DNA of 64,000 bases from Vicia villosa (GCF_029867415.1 NC_081184.1:112489476-112553475), one strand, 5' to 3'. Positions 28,141-40,958 are shown, counted from the stretch's first letter. Made by a program: numbers and translations. Notes: generated from the letters alone by a model not told the origin.

Positions 28141-31100
28141 AGTTTGTCGTATCTTTTGTTTTCAAATAATGTACCGTTTATTTGTCGTACTGTTCATTAT
28201 ATTATGTAATATTTGTACTGTCAGTATTAAATGTCGTACTGTCTGTCGTACTGTAGTTTAATTATCCAGATAATATTTTGTGTGTTTTCTGCCAGTTAAA
28301 TATTTATTTTTCTGTGCATTAAATATTTTTCAGGGTTATTATCGGTAATTTCGTTCGCATACAGTATATTTTATTTATTTATTATATCTGTGTTTTTCTA
28401 ACAACTCATGTAAATAAATTTTCACTATTAACACAACAAAAAAAACAAAAAGAAAAAATTAACTTTAACTGTTGAATTTTCACTTTAACTGTTACGTTAA
28501 TGCCCGAACAACCAGTTGACAGTCAAACCCGCTGACAGTGCAATTCTCCGTGTTTTGTACCATCAATCAAATCAATCTTTTTTGCATTTCAAAGTTCCAA
28601 GATTTTTGTTCTAGAAGTCTTCTGAACATCACATGATCAACAGAAACTCAACACTGCACAAAAATCAGGTACGCTCAACTGTCTCCTACACAAACAGCCC
28701 TTAACTAGGGTTTTTGTTTTTTTTAGGAGAACAAGTTTTTTGAGACCTCAAATGGATTTCATGGATCTCCATATATCTCAAAGTACCACCATACAAATTT
28801 TCAAACTTCAATTCGCTCAGACGCACAGTCAGCAGCTCAAACAGTCAACAGACGACCAGTTTGACCGAAAAGTCAACAGACAGTCAAAAATGAAATTTTT
28901 TGTCAACATCCATATTTTGTCAAAAGATTCATCATTTGATCATTGGTTGATCATAATTCATCAAGGAAAGATCAAAAATCAACAAAACCCTAAGTTTCAA
29001 AATTAGGGTTTTCTCCTAAAAAGTCAACTGAACTTTGACCGGCCATAACTCTCTCCTCGTTCATTCAAAAAATTCCAACCAAATCTTGTTTTGAAGGAAA
29101 TTAAATTATATTTCAAATGAAATTGATCCCATGGTCATTGGATTCACCATTTGAAAAATATGAGTTTAGACATTACAGGTCATTTTCAAAGTCAACAAAA
29201 AATGGTTTTTTGTCAAAGGCCACAACATCAAGATAACTTCTCCAAATGAAAAAAGTTTCTAAAGTGGCTTGTAGAGGACATCTTGAGGTTTCTAAAAAGT
29301 ACAAGAACTCCTTCATATGATAAAAATTGAGGGATTTATGCCTTGTTGAAGTTGGCTATATTTTGGGAAAATGCATGAAACCAACATTGATCAAAAGTGT
29401 TTTTTTTCAAAAGGGGCCAAGTTTTCATGATCCAAACATGTTTCTAACAATGTTAAGGGCCTCCCACGACCAACCTAAGGCCCATAGCATTTTTATTTCT
29501 TTTTTGGTTTAGTTTTATTACATTTAAAATTAAATTGAAAAAGAAATGATGAAGGATAATGGTGCAATGCTTGATTCTTAAGCTAAGGCCACCAAGAATG
29601 ATTCAACTCTGCAGCAAGAGAGGTACAAAGCAGGCCTAGGGCAAAAGGTTGAAGAAAAATCAAGCCATGGTTAAGAATTCAAACTTTTTTATATTAAAGA
29701 ATTCAAAAGTTCAATAAAGATCATCAATGCTTCTTAGCTTAGTTTTGAAGCACTTCATTGCTTATAAATGAAGTAGGATACTTCAGTAGTAGACACACAC
29801 AATTACAGAACCAAATCTATGCTTGAAACATACTTGTATCATGTTTGAAATATTGTAAGAAATTTAAAATTCGAATTTTAAGTTTCAGTCCAATTCAAGT
29901 CCAAATATCTATTCCAAAACATTCCTCAAGTATCATTGAACATTTCCAAATCATTTCCAAGCTTGGGGGCATCCAGAATCGTACCTCATAGCTCACGGTT
30001 TGTACTAAGTAAAACCAACCTCGAATCCATACTTCCATGCGTTTTAAATAATTTTTGATTATATATTCATGTTTAGATTAACTTGATGAACGTTTCTGGA
30101 TAGTTAATTAAGATTTGGTCACGTATTCAAGAAGATGCCATAGCTAGGGTTTTCCAAACCCTTTTAGGGTTTTTCCCTACAGGTAAAATTAGCCTCAATT
30201 AAAGGCATGGTTGAATTCGTGAGATTCAGACGAATCCATGGGTACCCTCGCGAAATATTTTTGTGTTGTTTTGCTTGCATTCGTATTGACAGGGTTATAG
30301 CAACGAACGGGAACTGTCACTAAAGGTGGTTGCAGACCTAAAACGACGGTCTGAAGGTTGAAGATGACCACGCGTCGCTCCCTCATTCGCTGGTTTGCGC
30401 GCGCGTTGGATTTGAAACAAATGGATCCGGTGCGTTAAGACGTACGTGTTATCATGCTCCCTCTCATTCCAGGCCATCTGATCTCATTAATTTCCCCATC
30501 CAACGCGTCTGAAGGCTCATCCTTACCATGGACCTTCTTATTAACCACACCTGATCATTAATTATATATTTTCTATTTTATTTTATTTTACTTTGCAAAA
30601 TTAATTTAAAATAGTTTTAAAAAAATAAAAAAATGTAATAAAAATATTTTTAGGTTTATAAGATAATCTATTATTTTTTGACATAAAAATATTTTATTTT
30701 TATTGATAATTAAAATATTTTGTTTAATTAATTAGTATATATTTATATATTTTGCTTTTTAATTATTTCAACCAATAAAAAAAATCAGAAAAAATTGTTC
30801 TTTTTATTAAATTAGGTTATATATATATTATAGACTAATTTTGTACATATTTAGAATATTTTTATCTTTAAGTTTTAATTATTTGTATAATTATTTGCAT
30901 AATTATATGTTAATTAACTTAATAATTTCAAAAGCATCTTCAAAAAATCCAAAAAAAAAAAATTAGTTTTATTTTAAAATTAATTTATAAGCAATATGAA
31001 TATATTTCTAAATTTTTTTAGGTTTAAATTTTATTTCTACCTTTTCCTCATTTTAATTAAATTAATTATGCATTAATTCTAATTAAAATCAACCATACAA

Positions 31101-32020
31101 AAATTCCAAAAATACTTCCTTTTACCTTATTGCAATTTAAATTCCTAGATAAAGTGTATAGGTTGTCAAAATCATGTAAATAGCGTAGTTTACATTTCTC
31201 GCACAATCGATGTAATAGCGTAGATTTATTTTCCGCATTTTACATTCCCGCACTTTAAATTCCGTACATATAAAACTGCGTGTATGTCAAAGATAAAAAC
31301 TGAAGCGTTAGGTCACTAACTTCAAAGATAAAAATATCTAAATCAAAACACAATCACACTTGCACCTCTTAGGGTAATCCCTCTGTTACTTTTTTTTTTT
31401 CAAAATTCAAAATTACACTGTTTCAAATGCAAAATCGAATCTTTGTTTACATCCGGTAAAAGGAGAATTTTCTAAAAGAAATGGGAAAAGACCTTATAAA
31501 CTTAGGGTAGACCTCCTAATTGCTTGCTCAAATCAAAACAAACAAATGTCTCATATATCATTGTTTTTCAAAATAAAACTTTCAAAAAGACAATACTTGG
31601 TATATATCCAAACAAGGATCATTACGAAGTTAACGTTCTTTTTTTCAAAACATCCTTCGAAAGGTAAAACACTTTGTATACATTCGCACAAGGATCATTA
31701 TAAAGTCAATTTACAAAATGAATTTTAAAACCACATACAAGCATTTCAAGGCAAGACAAATGATTCAAAACAAGTGAGCTAAGCAATTAAGAGCCCATGG
31801 ATAACCATGGATACAAAGGGGTGCTAATACCTTCCCTTTGTATAACCTACCCCCTTACCCAAAATCTCTTAAAGGTCTTTTTCTGTTTCTTTTATAAACC
31901 TTTCCTTAATTGGATAAAATAAAAGTCGGTGGCGACTCTCTGATTTTCAAAACTCAAAAACAAAAGAAGAGTCAGTTCGTATCTCTCACACGAAAGATAT
32001 AAAAAACCGAGGGCATGACA
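28141..32020 (+). other. Rest of the solo LTR without recognisable gene
   Basis: Leader-like and low-complexity sequence, very AT-rich from 30550 to 31130. A GC-rich patch with GCGCGCG lies near 30400. Short frames (for example 28740-29006 and 29327-29512) have no motif. Confidence 0.5.
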
Positions 32021-32199
32021 CAAGAACATGCTTCTTTATAGATTTGCCTTTCCTCATTTATTTGCTTCTCATGTTGAGCTTTTTCAGAATATCTTCAATC
32101 CTGCAAAAAATCTTACAAACATAGAACTTGCAAATAATGTTAGGAATGTTGAGACTTAATCCCAGCAACTGATAATATAAATCAAATCAATTATCATGT

Positions 32200-32227
32200 T
32201 TCTCCCCCTTTTTGTCATAACATCAAA
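32200..32227 (-). other. Internal polypurine-tract-like site of element B
   Basis: On the minus strand TTATGACAAAAAGGGGGAGA, the same sequence as 7284-7303 of element A, between the envelope-like region and the tRNA-like motif array. Confidence 0.6.
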
Positions 32228-32385
32228 AAGCATTAAAAAGATTCAGATGATAAAAGACACATAAAGTGAAGAAGATAATATTTCATTGATTAATAAAACA
32301 TATTAGAAGTACAGGATGAATAGAAGCAGATGCAAGAAACAAATGCAAGAAACAAGAAAACATCTAAGACCAAGACACACTATGA

Positions 32386-33722
32386 CTAGCCTAGTTTAGA
32401 AACTATCTTGGCCAAAAGGTTTTGAATCTCAGCAGTGCTTTTTGTCTGCGTCTTCATAAAAGATTTGAACTCATCGTGAGTTTCCTCATGTTTGTCTAGA
32501 CGAGAAGCAAGATCAGCTTGATTCTGTTGAAGAGCCTTCATGGTGTTCATCAGAACAGAAGGTCCAGCAGAAGAAGCATCAAAGCTATTGTCCAAAACAG
32601 AAGGATTATCAACCGCAGCATCAACCATGAGAACATCAGTTTGATTTTCCTTAAGAGGAGTTTGCATAGAAGGATGATTCTCTATAGCTTGTTTCTCAGC
32701 ATCAGCTTCTGCTTCAGAAGCATCTTCATCATATACAGGAGAGGGGATATCAGAATCAGAATTTTCAAGAGCTAGAAGAATGGCAGCCAAATTCTGAGGA
32801 GGTATAGGAGCATCAGGTTTTGATGGATATTCAACTTCTGGATATACCATACTTGGTGCCTTAGCAGAGGGATTCTCCCTTAACCAGTTGAATATGAACT
32901 GAATATCTCTAGTCAGAACGTGGAGTGAAGGTTTCCACACAACCATAGCAAGAGGATGCACCTCTTCAAGCTCGTCAACAAATTCCTTCTCTTCAAGAGA
33001 TTTTCGATTCCTGATGAGAGAGACATAGAAGTCTTCAAAATCCCTTAAGAATCCACAAGGGCCAGGAGCTTCTTCTTCACATCTCTTCTGAAGCTTCAGA
33101 AAGTCAGAATTGGTCTCCCGTCTGAAAGCTCTCCAGAGACCTCTTGTAGCAACATAATCCGTCCTGGCATTATGTGCAACCTTCAAAGCTTCTAAACCTG
33201 TTTGTACCTTTAGCTTCAGAAATTCAAAACTTACACCAACAGATAGTTCAGGGTTAGGGGTTTTGAATTTGATGGAAGAAGAATCTGGGTTCAGAATGAA
33301 GTAGGGTTCAGGTTCTCTATCAAGAGAAAGCAATGATTCTGCTTCATCCTCAGATTCCAGGTTAACAAAAATAGGGTCAGAACGAGGTTTAGGGGTGAAG
33401 TTACAAGCACGGAATAATTCTTTTAAAGAATCAGAATTTGGAGATTTTGATACGGTAGGGTTGATGGGAACAGATGAGGCAACAGGTTCATAGTTTGCAT
33501 GAGGAGGAGGTTGAGAGGTGGAGATATTTGTGTGAGGAGGAAAGAGGGTTTGAAGGGGAGCAACTTCTAAAATGGGTTCAGAAATAGGGTGGTCAGAAGC
33601 AAGATTGGTTTGGGGTGAAGGAGGATGGGTGAGAACTTTGGTGGTTGGAGGTGATGAGGCTTTTTGTGGTTGATTTTCTGGGTTAGAGAGGGGAGGAACT
33701 TCTGTTGGTACAGTTTTAGAAC
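32386..33722 (-). pseudogene. Envelope-like region of element B, C-terminal part
   Basis: Open on the minus strand from 33722 down to the stop at 32386 (about 445 codons). The first ~130 codons are Pro/Ser-rich with no ATG needed if fused to the preceding frame. The middle holds RTDYVATRGLWRAFRRE and PCGFLRDFEDFYVSLIRNR. The last ~55 residues (MKALQQNQADLASRLDKHEE and DEFKSFM) look like a coiled coil; a remnant of this end survives in element A. Position after RNase H fits the extra envelope-like ORF known from Sirevirus elements. It is shifted by one frame from the upstream part (33723-34844), probably a mutation. No clear signal peptide or fusion-like segment was seen. Confidence 0.6.
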
Positions 33723-34844
33723 TTAAAACAAGTCAGAATCAGGTTCAGAAATAAACACACCTGAAGATTGCATCTTCTGAGGCCTCTCAGAATCATCTTC
33801 AGTAGCCTTTATCTTCTTCTTCTGAATCACAACCTTCTTCCCTTCAGGAATTTCCTTCTTCTTTTTTGCTTCTGCCTTATTTACATCTTCATTCTTCTCC
33901 TTTTCTTCTTCAACAACCTTCTTTTTCTTCTTCTTCTTATCTTTCTTTTTCTTCTTCTTCTCTACATCCTTCTCATCATCTGTCTTCTTCCTTTTCTTTT
34001 CAACAACCTTCTCTTCTTCCTTATTCTCCTTTTCAACTACAACTTCTTTCTTCTCTTCAACAACTTTCTCTTCATTTTTCTTCTCCTGACTGATAGAAGG
34101 GAACTCTAGCTTTTTCTTGGTTCTTCTCTCTTTATGGGAAGCAGCTTCTGGATAAACTTCTGGTATACCATCCTTGGTAGACGGAAGCTTCTGTCGGCTT
34201 GTCCCCATCTTAGTATCCACAGAATCATCCTGTTTGACAATATTAAGATAATGAACCTTAATTTTTGCCTGTTCATTAAGAAAGAACAACTCAAAATCAG
34301 CAAGAACTGGACCTCTTCTTCTTCTGACATTTGGATCTGGCTTAGGAGTAGTACCAATAGCTTGAATAAGACCCATTTTCCTCAAAGTGTGAGCATTCAA
34401 AACACTCCCAATGATGGTGTAAGGATCTTTGACTATCCCAGCCTTTTCCAACTCGTCAACCATCTTGGTTTGAACCAGAAGATTGGTGATTATCCTCCCA
34501 AAGGGAATAACAGTTCTCTTCTTCTTCATGTTCTCATCTCTAGAATCTTTCACAGCATTCCACAAGTGATTAAAGATTATGTACGTAACATCCACCTTAT
34601 TTTGTGTACCCAGGCAATACATGATGTATTGTTGGTCTCTGTTGATGAAGTTATAAGAACTTGTTGACTTCCGGTGATAGAAACAGCCCAGAAGGATCTT
34701 GGTCCAAACCTTGTAAATATCCTTCAGATCTTTTACATCATTAGATTTCTGTCCATCAGAAAAGATTTCTGCATAGACTGCATCCCAGTCTGTTCTTGGA
34801 GTAGCTTCAGTCTCTCCTTCAGCATTCTTCAGATCAAACAACAT
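33723..34844 (-). CDS. Envelope-like region of element B, middle part
   Basis: 373 codons on the minus strand. The N-terminal half contains TDWDAVYAEIFSDGQ and VWTKILLGCFYHRKSTSS and seems globular. The C-terminal third is extremely Lys/Glu-rich (KKKKKKDKKKKKKK near the middle of that part), like a nuclear-type basic tract or coiled coil. It continues in the same frame from 34845-35174, separated only by one TGA at 34845-34847; the next codon is ATG. The original product was therefore probably longer at the N-terminus. Identity is inferred mainly from position. Confidence 0.5.
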   Translation of the reverse strand: MLFDLKNAEGETEATPRTDWDAVYAEIFSDGQKSNDVKDLKDIYKVWTKILLGCFYHRKSTSSYNFINRDQQYIMYCLGTQNKVDVTYIIFNHLWNAVKDSRDENMKKKRTVIPFGRIITNLLVQTKMVDELEKAGIVKDPYTIIGSVLNAHTLRKMGLIQAIGTTPKPDPNVRRRRGPVLADFELFFLNEQAKIKVHYLNIVKQDDSVDTKMGTSRQKLPSTKDGIPEVYPEAASHKERRTKKKLEFPSISQEKKNEEKVVEEKKEVVVEKENKEEEKVVEKKRKKTDDEKDVEKKKKKKDKKKKKKKVVEEEKEKNEDVNKAEAKKKKEIPEGKKVVIQKKKIKATEDDSERPQKMQSSGVFISEPDSDLF

Positions 34845-35174
34845 TCACAATGTATTTTCAGTGATTGAAAATAATCTCCCATGAACAAATGAAACAATTG
34901 CTTTAGGGATAACGAATGCATGAACCCAGAACTCCTTCACTAGGTATGGATACACCGGTCCACAGAATTCAAGAAATAGAGATGACCATTTCTGAAAAAC
35001 CAAGTTGTCTTTGATATGGATTTGATGTTCTTCCAGGTTATCCACACCCACCATCAGTTCACATATTACTTCCAACTGATCCCGAGGAGTAGAGCAAGTG
35101 ATCATAGGAATGAGTTCTTGTTGTTGTTGTTGTTGAGACGAAGACTCAATATGTTGAGATGAAGAAGCAGCCAT
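34845..35174 (-). pseudogene. Envelope-like region of element B, N-terminal part
   Basis: The best start is ATG at 35172-35174 (context AGTATGGCTGC), giving 109 codons: a Ser/Gln-rich start with six Gln, then DQLEVICELMVGVDNLEEHQ and PVYPYLVKEFWVHAFVIPK. The frame stops at TGA (34845-34847). The VYPxLVxEFW phrase recurs in third ORFs of plant retrotransposons as I recall them. An upstream in-frame codon set extends to 35252 but has a weaker context. Confidence 0.5.
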
Positions 35175-35299
35175 AAATACTTTACTGAGATTAGGGTGTT
35201 TCTTTTTAGGGTTTTGGAAGAGAGCAAAGAGATTGCAGAAATGAATGCACAAGAGAGAGAATGAATGCGTGAAAAGATGAAATGAGATGATGAGGGCGG

Positions 35300-35307
35300 T
35301 TTAAATA
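35300..35307 (-). promoter_or_regulatory. Possible internal promoter of the envelope-like region
   Basis: On the minus strand TATTTAAA, about 125 bp before the ATG at 35174, followed by a CT-rich leader. Element A has TTTAAATA at the matching place. No transcript evidence is available here. Confidence 0.35.
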
Positions 35308-35419
35308 GACATGGATTTGAAAAACAAATGCAATGAGATTCTGAAAAAGAGATACAGAATGGAGAAAATCAAATGCATTTAATGATGAGTGACGTTAGGG
35401 CAAAACGTGATATTTGAAA

Positions 35420-35713
35420 GGCAAAATACCCTTTTTGGTCCCTTATGTTAGCCCCGGGGTTAATTTTGGTCCCTTAACTTCAAAAAGTGTCACATTGGTC
35501 CCTTAACTCTTCAAAAGGTGTCATTTCAGTCCTTTTTGTCACATTAGCGACGGAAAAACTCAAAAATTGGTCGCTATTTCCGTCGCTAATATGACAAAAA
35601 GGACTAAAATGACACCTTTTGAAGAGTTAAGGGACCAATATGACACTTTTTGAAGTTAAGGGACCAAAATGAACTCCGAGGTTAACATAAGGGACGAAAA
35701 AGAGTATTTTGCC
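35420..35713. mobile_element. Mutator-type MITE, foldback
   Basis: 294 bp, ends GGCAAAATAC ... GTATTTTGCC, nearly palindromic over its whole length with 'ggtccctta' repeats. A perfect 9-bp target duplication TATTTGAAA (35411-35419 and 35714-35722) indicates a Mutator-like origin. It is inserted between pol and the envelope-like region of element B. Confidence 0.9.
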
Positions 35714-35977
35714 TATTTGAAATGATTTGCATAGTTCCCTAGGGCGGCGTCTCATCAACTGCACGCATGCTCGTCCCTTTAGAGTGAACACGTGTTCATC
35801 TTATGGAATAGCTAGTGACAGCTGTTTTGCTTTAAAAGAGATTCTGAATCAACTTAGACATATGAAACGTTAGCAACAACAGAATCAGAATATCTACTTG
35901 ATAAGCAATCATAACTTCTTATAAAAGAAATAAAGATTATTTCAAATCTAGTCCATATATCAGAGCTTCTCATCTTC

Positions 35978-38900
35978 TCATTCTGGGCATAAATCCATAC
36001 TGATATTCTTCAGAAACTTAAACCTATCTTCAGCAAGGGGTTTTGTAAAGATATCAGCCCATTGATGGTCTGTATCAACAAATTTTAAAGAAAGAACACC
36101 CTTCTGAACATAGTCCCTAATGAAATGATGTTTGATCTCAATATGTTTAGCTTTGGAATGTAAGATTGGATTCTTAGATAAACATATGGCAGAAGTATTA
36201 TCACAGAAGATAGGAATGTTACTCTCATATATCTGATAATCTTCTAGCTGACTCTTCATCCAGAGCATCTGTGTACTACATCCAGCAGCAACAACATATT
36301 CTGCTTCTGTTGTAGAAAGGGCAACTGTAGCTTGCTTCTTGCTGTACCAGGAGATTAGGTGACTTCCAAGAAATTGACAACTTTCAGAAGTACTTTTCCT
36401 TTCAACTCTATCTCCAGCGTAATCAGCATCACAATATCCTACTAAGTTGTAATCTTCAGATCTTCTGTAGACTAAACCAACATTAGTAGTACCTTTCAGA
36501 TACCTCAAAATTCTCTTAACAACTGTTAAGTGAGATTCTCTAGGATCTGATTGAAATCTTGCACACAGACAAACACTGAATAAAATATCGGGTCTAAAAG
36601 CAATAAGATATAGAAGATATCCAATCATACCTCTGTAGAGCTTCTGATCTACCTTCTTACTTACCTCATCCTTACCTAGGACACACATTGGATGTATAGG
36701 AGTTTTCGCTTCCTTGCTTTCTGAAAGATTAAACTTCTTCAGAAGTTCTTTCACGTACTTGGTTTGATGAACATAGGTTCCATCAGAAGTTTGATTGATC
36801 TGGATCCCAAGAAAGTACTTGAGTTCTCCCATCATGCTCATCTCAAACTCAGCCTGCATAGATTGAGCAAACTCCTTTCCAAGTGTAGCATTAGATATTC
36901 CAAAGATAATGCCATCAACATAAATTTGGAAAATTAAAATATCCTTTTTAAAGGTTTTACAAAAGAGAGTAGTATCCATTTGTCCTCTAGTGAAGACATT
37001 ATCCAGAAGGAAAGAACTTAATCTTTCATACCAAGCTCTAAGAGCTTGCTTCAGTCCATATAATGATTTCTTTAATTTGAAAACATGTTCTAGAGACTTA
37101 GATTCTTCAAAACCAGGAGGTTGGTGGACATATACTTCCTCATCTATATAACCATTTCAGAAGGCACTCTTAACATCCATCTGATACAGAGTGATGTTAT
37201 GTTGAGTGGCAAAAGAAATTAACAAGCGAATAGATTCTAACCTGACCACTGGTGCAAAGGTTTCCGTATAGTCTATTCCTTCTTGCTGACTATAGTCCTG
37301 AGCAACCGGTCTGGCTTTGTTTCTTACAACTTCTCCTTTTTCACTTAGCTTGTTTCTGAAGACCCATTTGGTTCCAATGATGTTGAATCCTTTTGGTCTT
37401 GGAAAAAGATCCCATACGTCATTCCTTGTGAACTGATTTAGCTCTTCTTGCATGGCAATTATCCAGTCAGCATCCTCCAGAGCTTGATCAATAGAAGTTG
37501 GCTCAGAGATACTAGACCCAATTGACATTCTGCAGTGTTTTTAAGGAATGATCTCGTTCTGATAGGATCTTCTTTCTTCCCAATGATCACATCTTCTGAG
37601 TGAGAAGAGTTGAGTCTGGAAGATCTTCTGATAGTTGACTCTTCAGAAATTATGAGATTTTCTAATGAAGCAGCAACTTCATCTTCTGACTCCTTGCTTC
37701 TGGGTTCTTCAGCTTCTAAATTAGAGATTTCAATATCTGCAAAATTCTCAAACTGCTTTGGCTTTTCAAGACCAAGCTTATCATCAAATCTGATATTGAT
37801 TGAATCTTCAACAATCAATGTTTCAGTATTGTATACTCTGTAGCCTTTAGAGTGTTCAGAATATCCAAGAAGGAAACACTTATGTGCCTTAGAATCAATC
37901 TTACTCAGATGATCTTTAGTGTTCAGAATATAACAAATACATCCAAAAGGATGAAAATAAGAAATGTTGGGCTTTCTGTTCTTCCACAATTCATAAGGAG
38001 TCTTATTAAGGATAGGTCTTATGGAGATTCTATTCTGAATATAACATGCAGTATTTATTGCTTCTACCCAGAAATGCTTAGCCATATTGGTCTCGTTGAT
38101 CATGGTTCTGGCCATTTCTTGTAGAGTCCTATTCTTTTGCTCTACAACTCCATTTTGCTGTGGAGTTCTAGGGCAAGAGAAATCATGGGCATTACCATTT
38201 TCTTTGAAATAAATCTCAAATAATCTGTTCTCAAATTCTCCTCCATGATCACTTCTGACTTTTATGATTTTACACTCTTTCTCAGATTGGATCTGAGTGC
38301 AGAAGTCAAAGAATACTATATGAGACTCATCCTTGTGTTTCAAGAACTTTACCCATGTCCATCTGCTATAATCATCTACGATAACTAATCCATATTTCTT
38401 CCCTCTGCAAATGTTGTTTTGACTAGTCCAAAAAGTGAAACAGATCAATGTGCAGAAGTTCTAGCGGCCTAGAGGAAGAGACAACATTCTTAGATTTGAA
38501 TGCAGGTTTGGAAAACTTCCCTTTCTGACATGCTTCGCAAAGAGCATCTGATTTATATTTCAGATTAGGGAGTCCTCTGACCAGATTTATTTTGTTAATC
38601 TGAGAAATCTTTCTCAAACTAGCATGGCCTAATCTTCTGTTCCAGACCCATTACTCTTCACTAACAGACATAAGACAAGTTACCTTCTGATTCTTAAGAT
38701 CTTGAAGATCAATCTTGTAAATGTTATTCTTTCTCTTTCCTATAAATAGGATTGAGTCATCCTTCTGACTTACAACTTTACAAGACTTTTGATCGAAGAT
38801 TATGTCATAACCATTGTCACTTAATTGACTTATGGACAATAAGTTATGAGCTAATCCATCTACAAGAAGAACATTAGTTATGGAAGGAGAGTTACCAATA

Positions 38901-39085
38901 CTTATGGTTCCAGAGCCAATTATCTTGCCCTTCTGATTCCCTCCAAATTTGAATTCTCCAGCGGACTTAAGCACCAGGTCTTGGAACATAGACCTTTTTC
39001 TCGTCATGTGCTGCGAGCACCCAGAGTCCAGGTACCATGACATGTTTTGCTTTGCCTTCTTTGCTGCCAAGGATATCTGCAACAT
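35978..39085 (-). pseudogene. pol: pol of element B, broken
   Basis: All domains of copia pol are recognisable on the minus strand: protease WYLDSGCSQHM (near 39030), integrase zinc region (38617-38500), core VIVDDYSRWTW (near 38370) and PQQNGVVEQKNRTLQ, reverse transcriptase (37528-36800) and RNase H (STTEAEY near 36290, CDNTSAI near 36200). Damage: stop after SVSEE (38651), frame change near 38440, frame change near 37500, stop after VKSAF (37157), and the RT catalytic motif reads YVDG instead of YVDD (near 36915). The end LCPE matches element A. Confidence 0.92.
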
Positions 39086-40892
39086 AAATTATCTTCTCCT
39101 TAGGTACCCACATTTTCTTGGGTCCTTTCTTGTTAGTTTTCCTCAAGTTCTGATTGAACTTGGGTTTAGCATGATAAACAATAGGAGGAACAACATGATA
39201 TTCCTTAGATTGAGCAACATGATATTTTCTATTTTGTGTCACATGCTTCTTAGTGTGTGTAATGTGAAAACTCTTAGCATGTGATGTGAGCCTAATATCA
39301 TGGGAGTGGCCATACTTGAACTGATCATACAATGGCTTGTATGTGATTTTCATATCATCTACAGGTTCAAGTTTGTATGGGGTTTCACCCTCATAACCAA
39401 TATCAACTCTCTTGTTTCCAGAAACAGCATATATCATAAAGCCAAGTTGACTTCTTTCAATACCTCTAGATAAGAACTTCCTGAAACTCAAGTCATATTC
39501 TTTAAGAATATTGTTCAGGCTTGGAATAGAATTTTCTGAACCAGAAGATGACTCAGCATCTTTGGATAGTTTTAAAACTTTTTCTTTGAGTTCAAAATTT
39601 TCTAATTCAAGCTTCTTAGTTTCAGATGCAAAGAGCTTTCTCAGCTTTTTGTATTTGATACTAAGCTTTGCCTTGATTTCCAGAATTTCATCTAAACTGG
39701 AAGCTAGCTCATCTCTTATTAGTTCAGAAAATACCTCTTCAGAGTTAGAGTCTGATTCTAATGTAGATTCTGATCCATCATCAACAGTAGCCATCATCGC
39801 TATGTTGGCTTGCTCATCTTCAAAGTCTGATTCTGATTCTGATGAATCTGAATCATCCCAAGTAGCCATAAGACCTTTCTTCTTCTGGAACTTCTTCTTG
39901 GGTTTCTCCCTCTGAAGCTTTGGACACTCACTTTTGTAATGTCCTGGCTCCTTGCACTCAAAACACGTGACCTTCTTTTTGTCAGATCTTCTGATTCCAG
40001 AAGATTATCCTCTTTCAGGCTTTTTAGAACTTCTGAAGTTCTTGAACTTCCTTTGTTTATTCTTCCAGATTTGATTTACCCTTCTGGAGATAATGGACAG
40101 TTCGTCTTCTTCTTCTTATTCTGACTCTTCAGAATCTTCTTCTTCCGCATGAAAAGCGTTAGTGCATTTTTTATTCAAAGATTTTAAAGCAATAGACTTA
40201 CCTTTATTTTGAGGTTCATTAGCATCCAGCTCTATTTCATGACTCCTCAAAGCACTGATCAGCTCTTCCAAAGATACTTCATTCAGATTCTTTGCAATCT
40301 TGAATGCAGTCACCATTGGGACCCATCTTCTGGGCAAGCTTCTGATGATCTTCTTGACGTGATCAGCCTTTGTATATCCCTTGTCAAGCACTCTTAATCC
40401 AGCAGTTAGAGTTTGAAATCTTGAGAACATTGTTTCAATATTTTCATCATCCTCCATCTTGAAGGCTTCATACTTCTGGATTAATGCAAGAGCTTTTGTC
40501 TCTTTGACTTGGGCATTTCCTTCGTGAGTCATCTTTAATTATTCAAAGATGTCATGGGCAGTTTTCCTGTTTGATATCTTCTCATATTTAGAATGAGAAA
40601 TAGCATTCAGCAGAATAGTCCTTGACTTATGATGATTTTTAAATTGTTTCTTTTGATCATCACTCATTTCTTGTCTTGACATCTTTGCTCCACTAGCATT
40701 TACTGGATGTTTGTAACCATCCACAAGCAATTCCCATAAATCACAATCTAGACCAAGAAAGTAACTTTCCAATCTATCTTTCCAGTATTCAAAATTTTCA
40801 CCATCAAATACTGGTGGTCTAGAATATCCATTTCCATTGTTGTGTTGATCATTTGAAGTAGATATAGAAGTGGATGTAACAATATTAACCAT
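38967..40892 (-). pseudogene. gag: gag of element B, broken
   Basis: One frame from ATG at 40892 to the stop at 38967, interrupted by at least three stops (after AHDIFE near 40539, after DSEESE near 40116, and one in the segment near 40005). Zinc knuckle CFECKEPGHYKSEC is intact near 39970-39930. The last codons, KKVYVPRPGA, overlap pol in the +1 frame exactly as in element A. Confidence 0.9.
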
Positions 40893-40958
40893 ATTGACTT
40901 TGTGTTTTTCTCCCTGAATCTTTTTCTAACACGGTTAAGTGCTTGCACCTAGAACCAG

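Larger units (their letters stand above)
27312..32020 (+). mobile_element. Tat/Ogre-type solo LTR
   Basis: 4709 bp, starting TGTTATACCCCAAAATTTGC and ending GAGGGCATGACA, flanked by a perfect CAAGA duplication (27307-27311 and 32021-32025). No internal region is present, so it arose by recombination between the two LTRs of a full element. The phrase GGTGGCGACTC near 31930 and the gctaataccttccctttg passage near 31826 are typical of Tat/Ogre LTR ends. It has its own TATA box and a small ORF (below). It is inserted in the 3' region of element B. Confidence 0.9.

Noticed and set aside
33768..34667. Leu/Phe/Ser-rich plus-strand frames
   Set aside because: Antisense of the Lys/Glu-rich part of the envelope-like region; composition explained by that.
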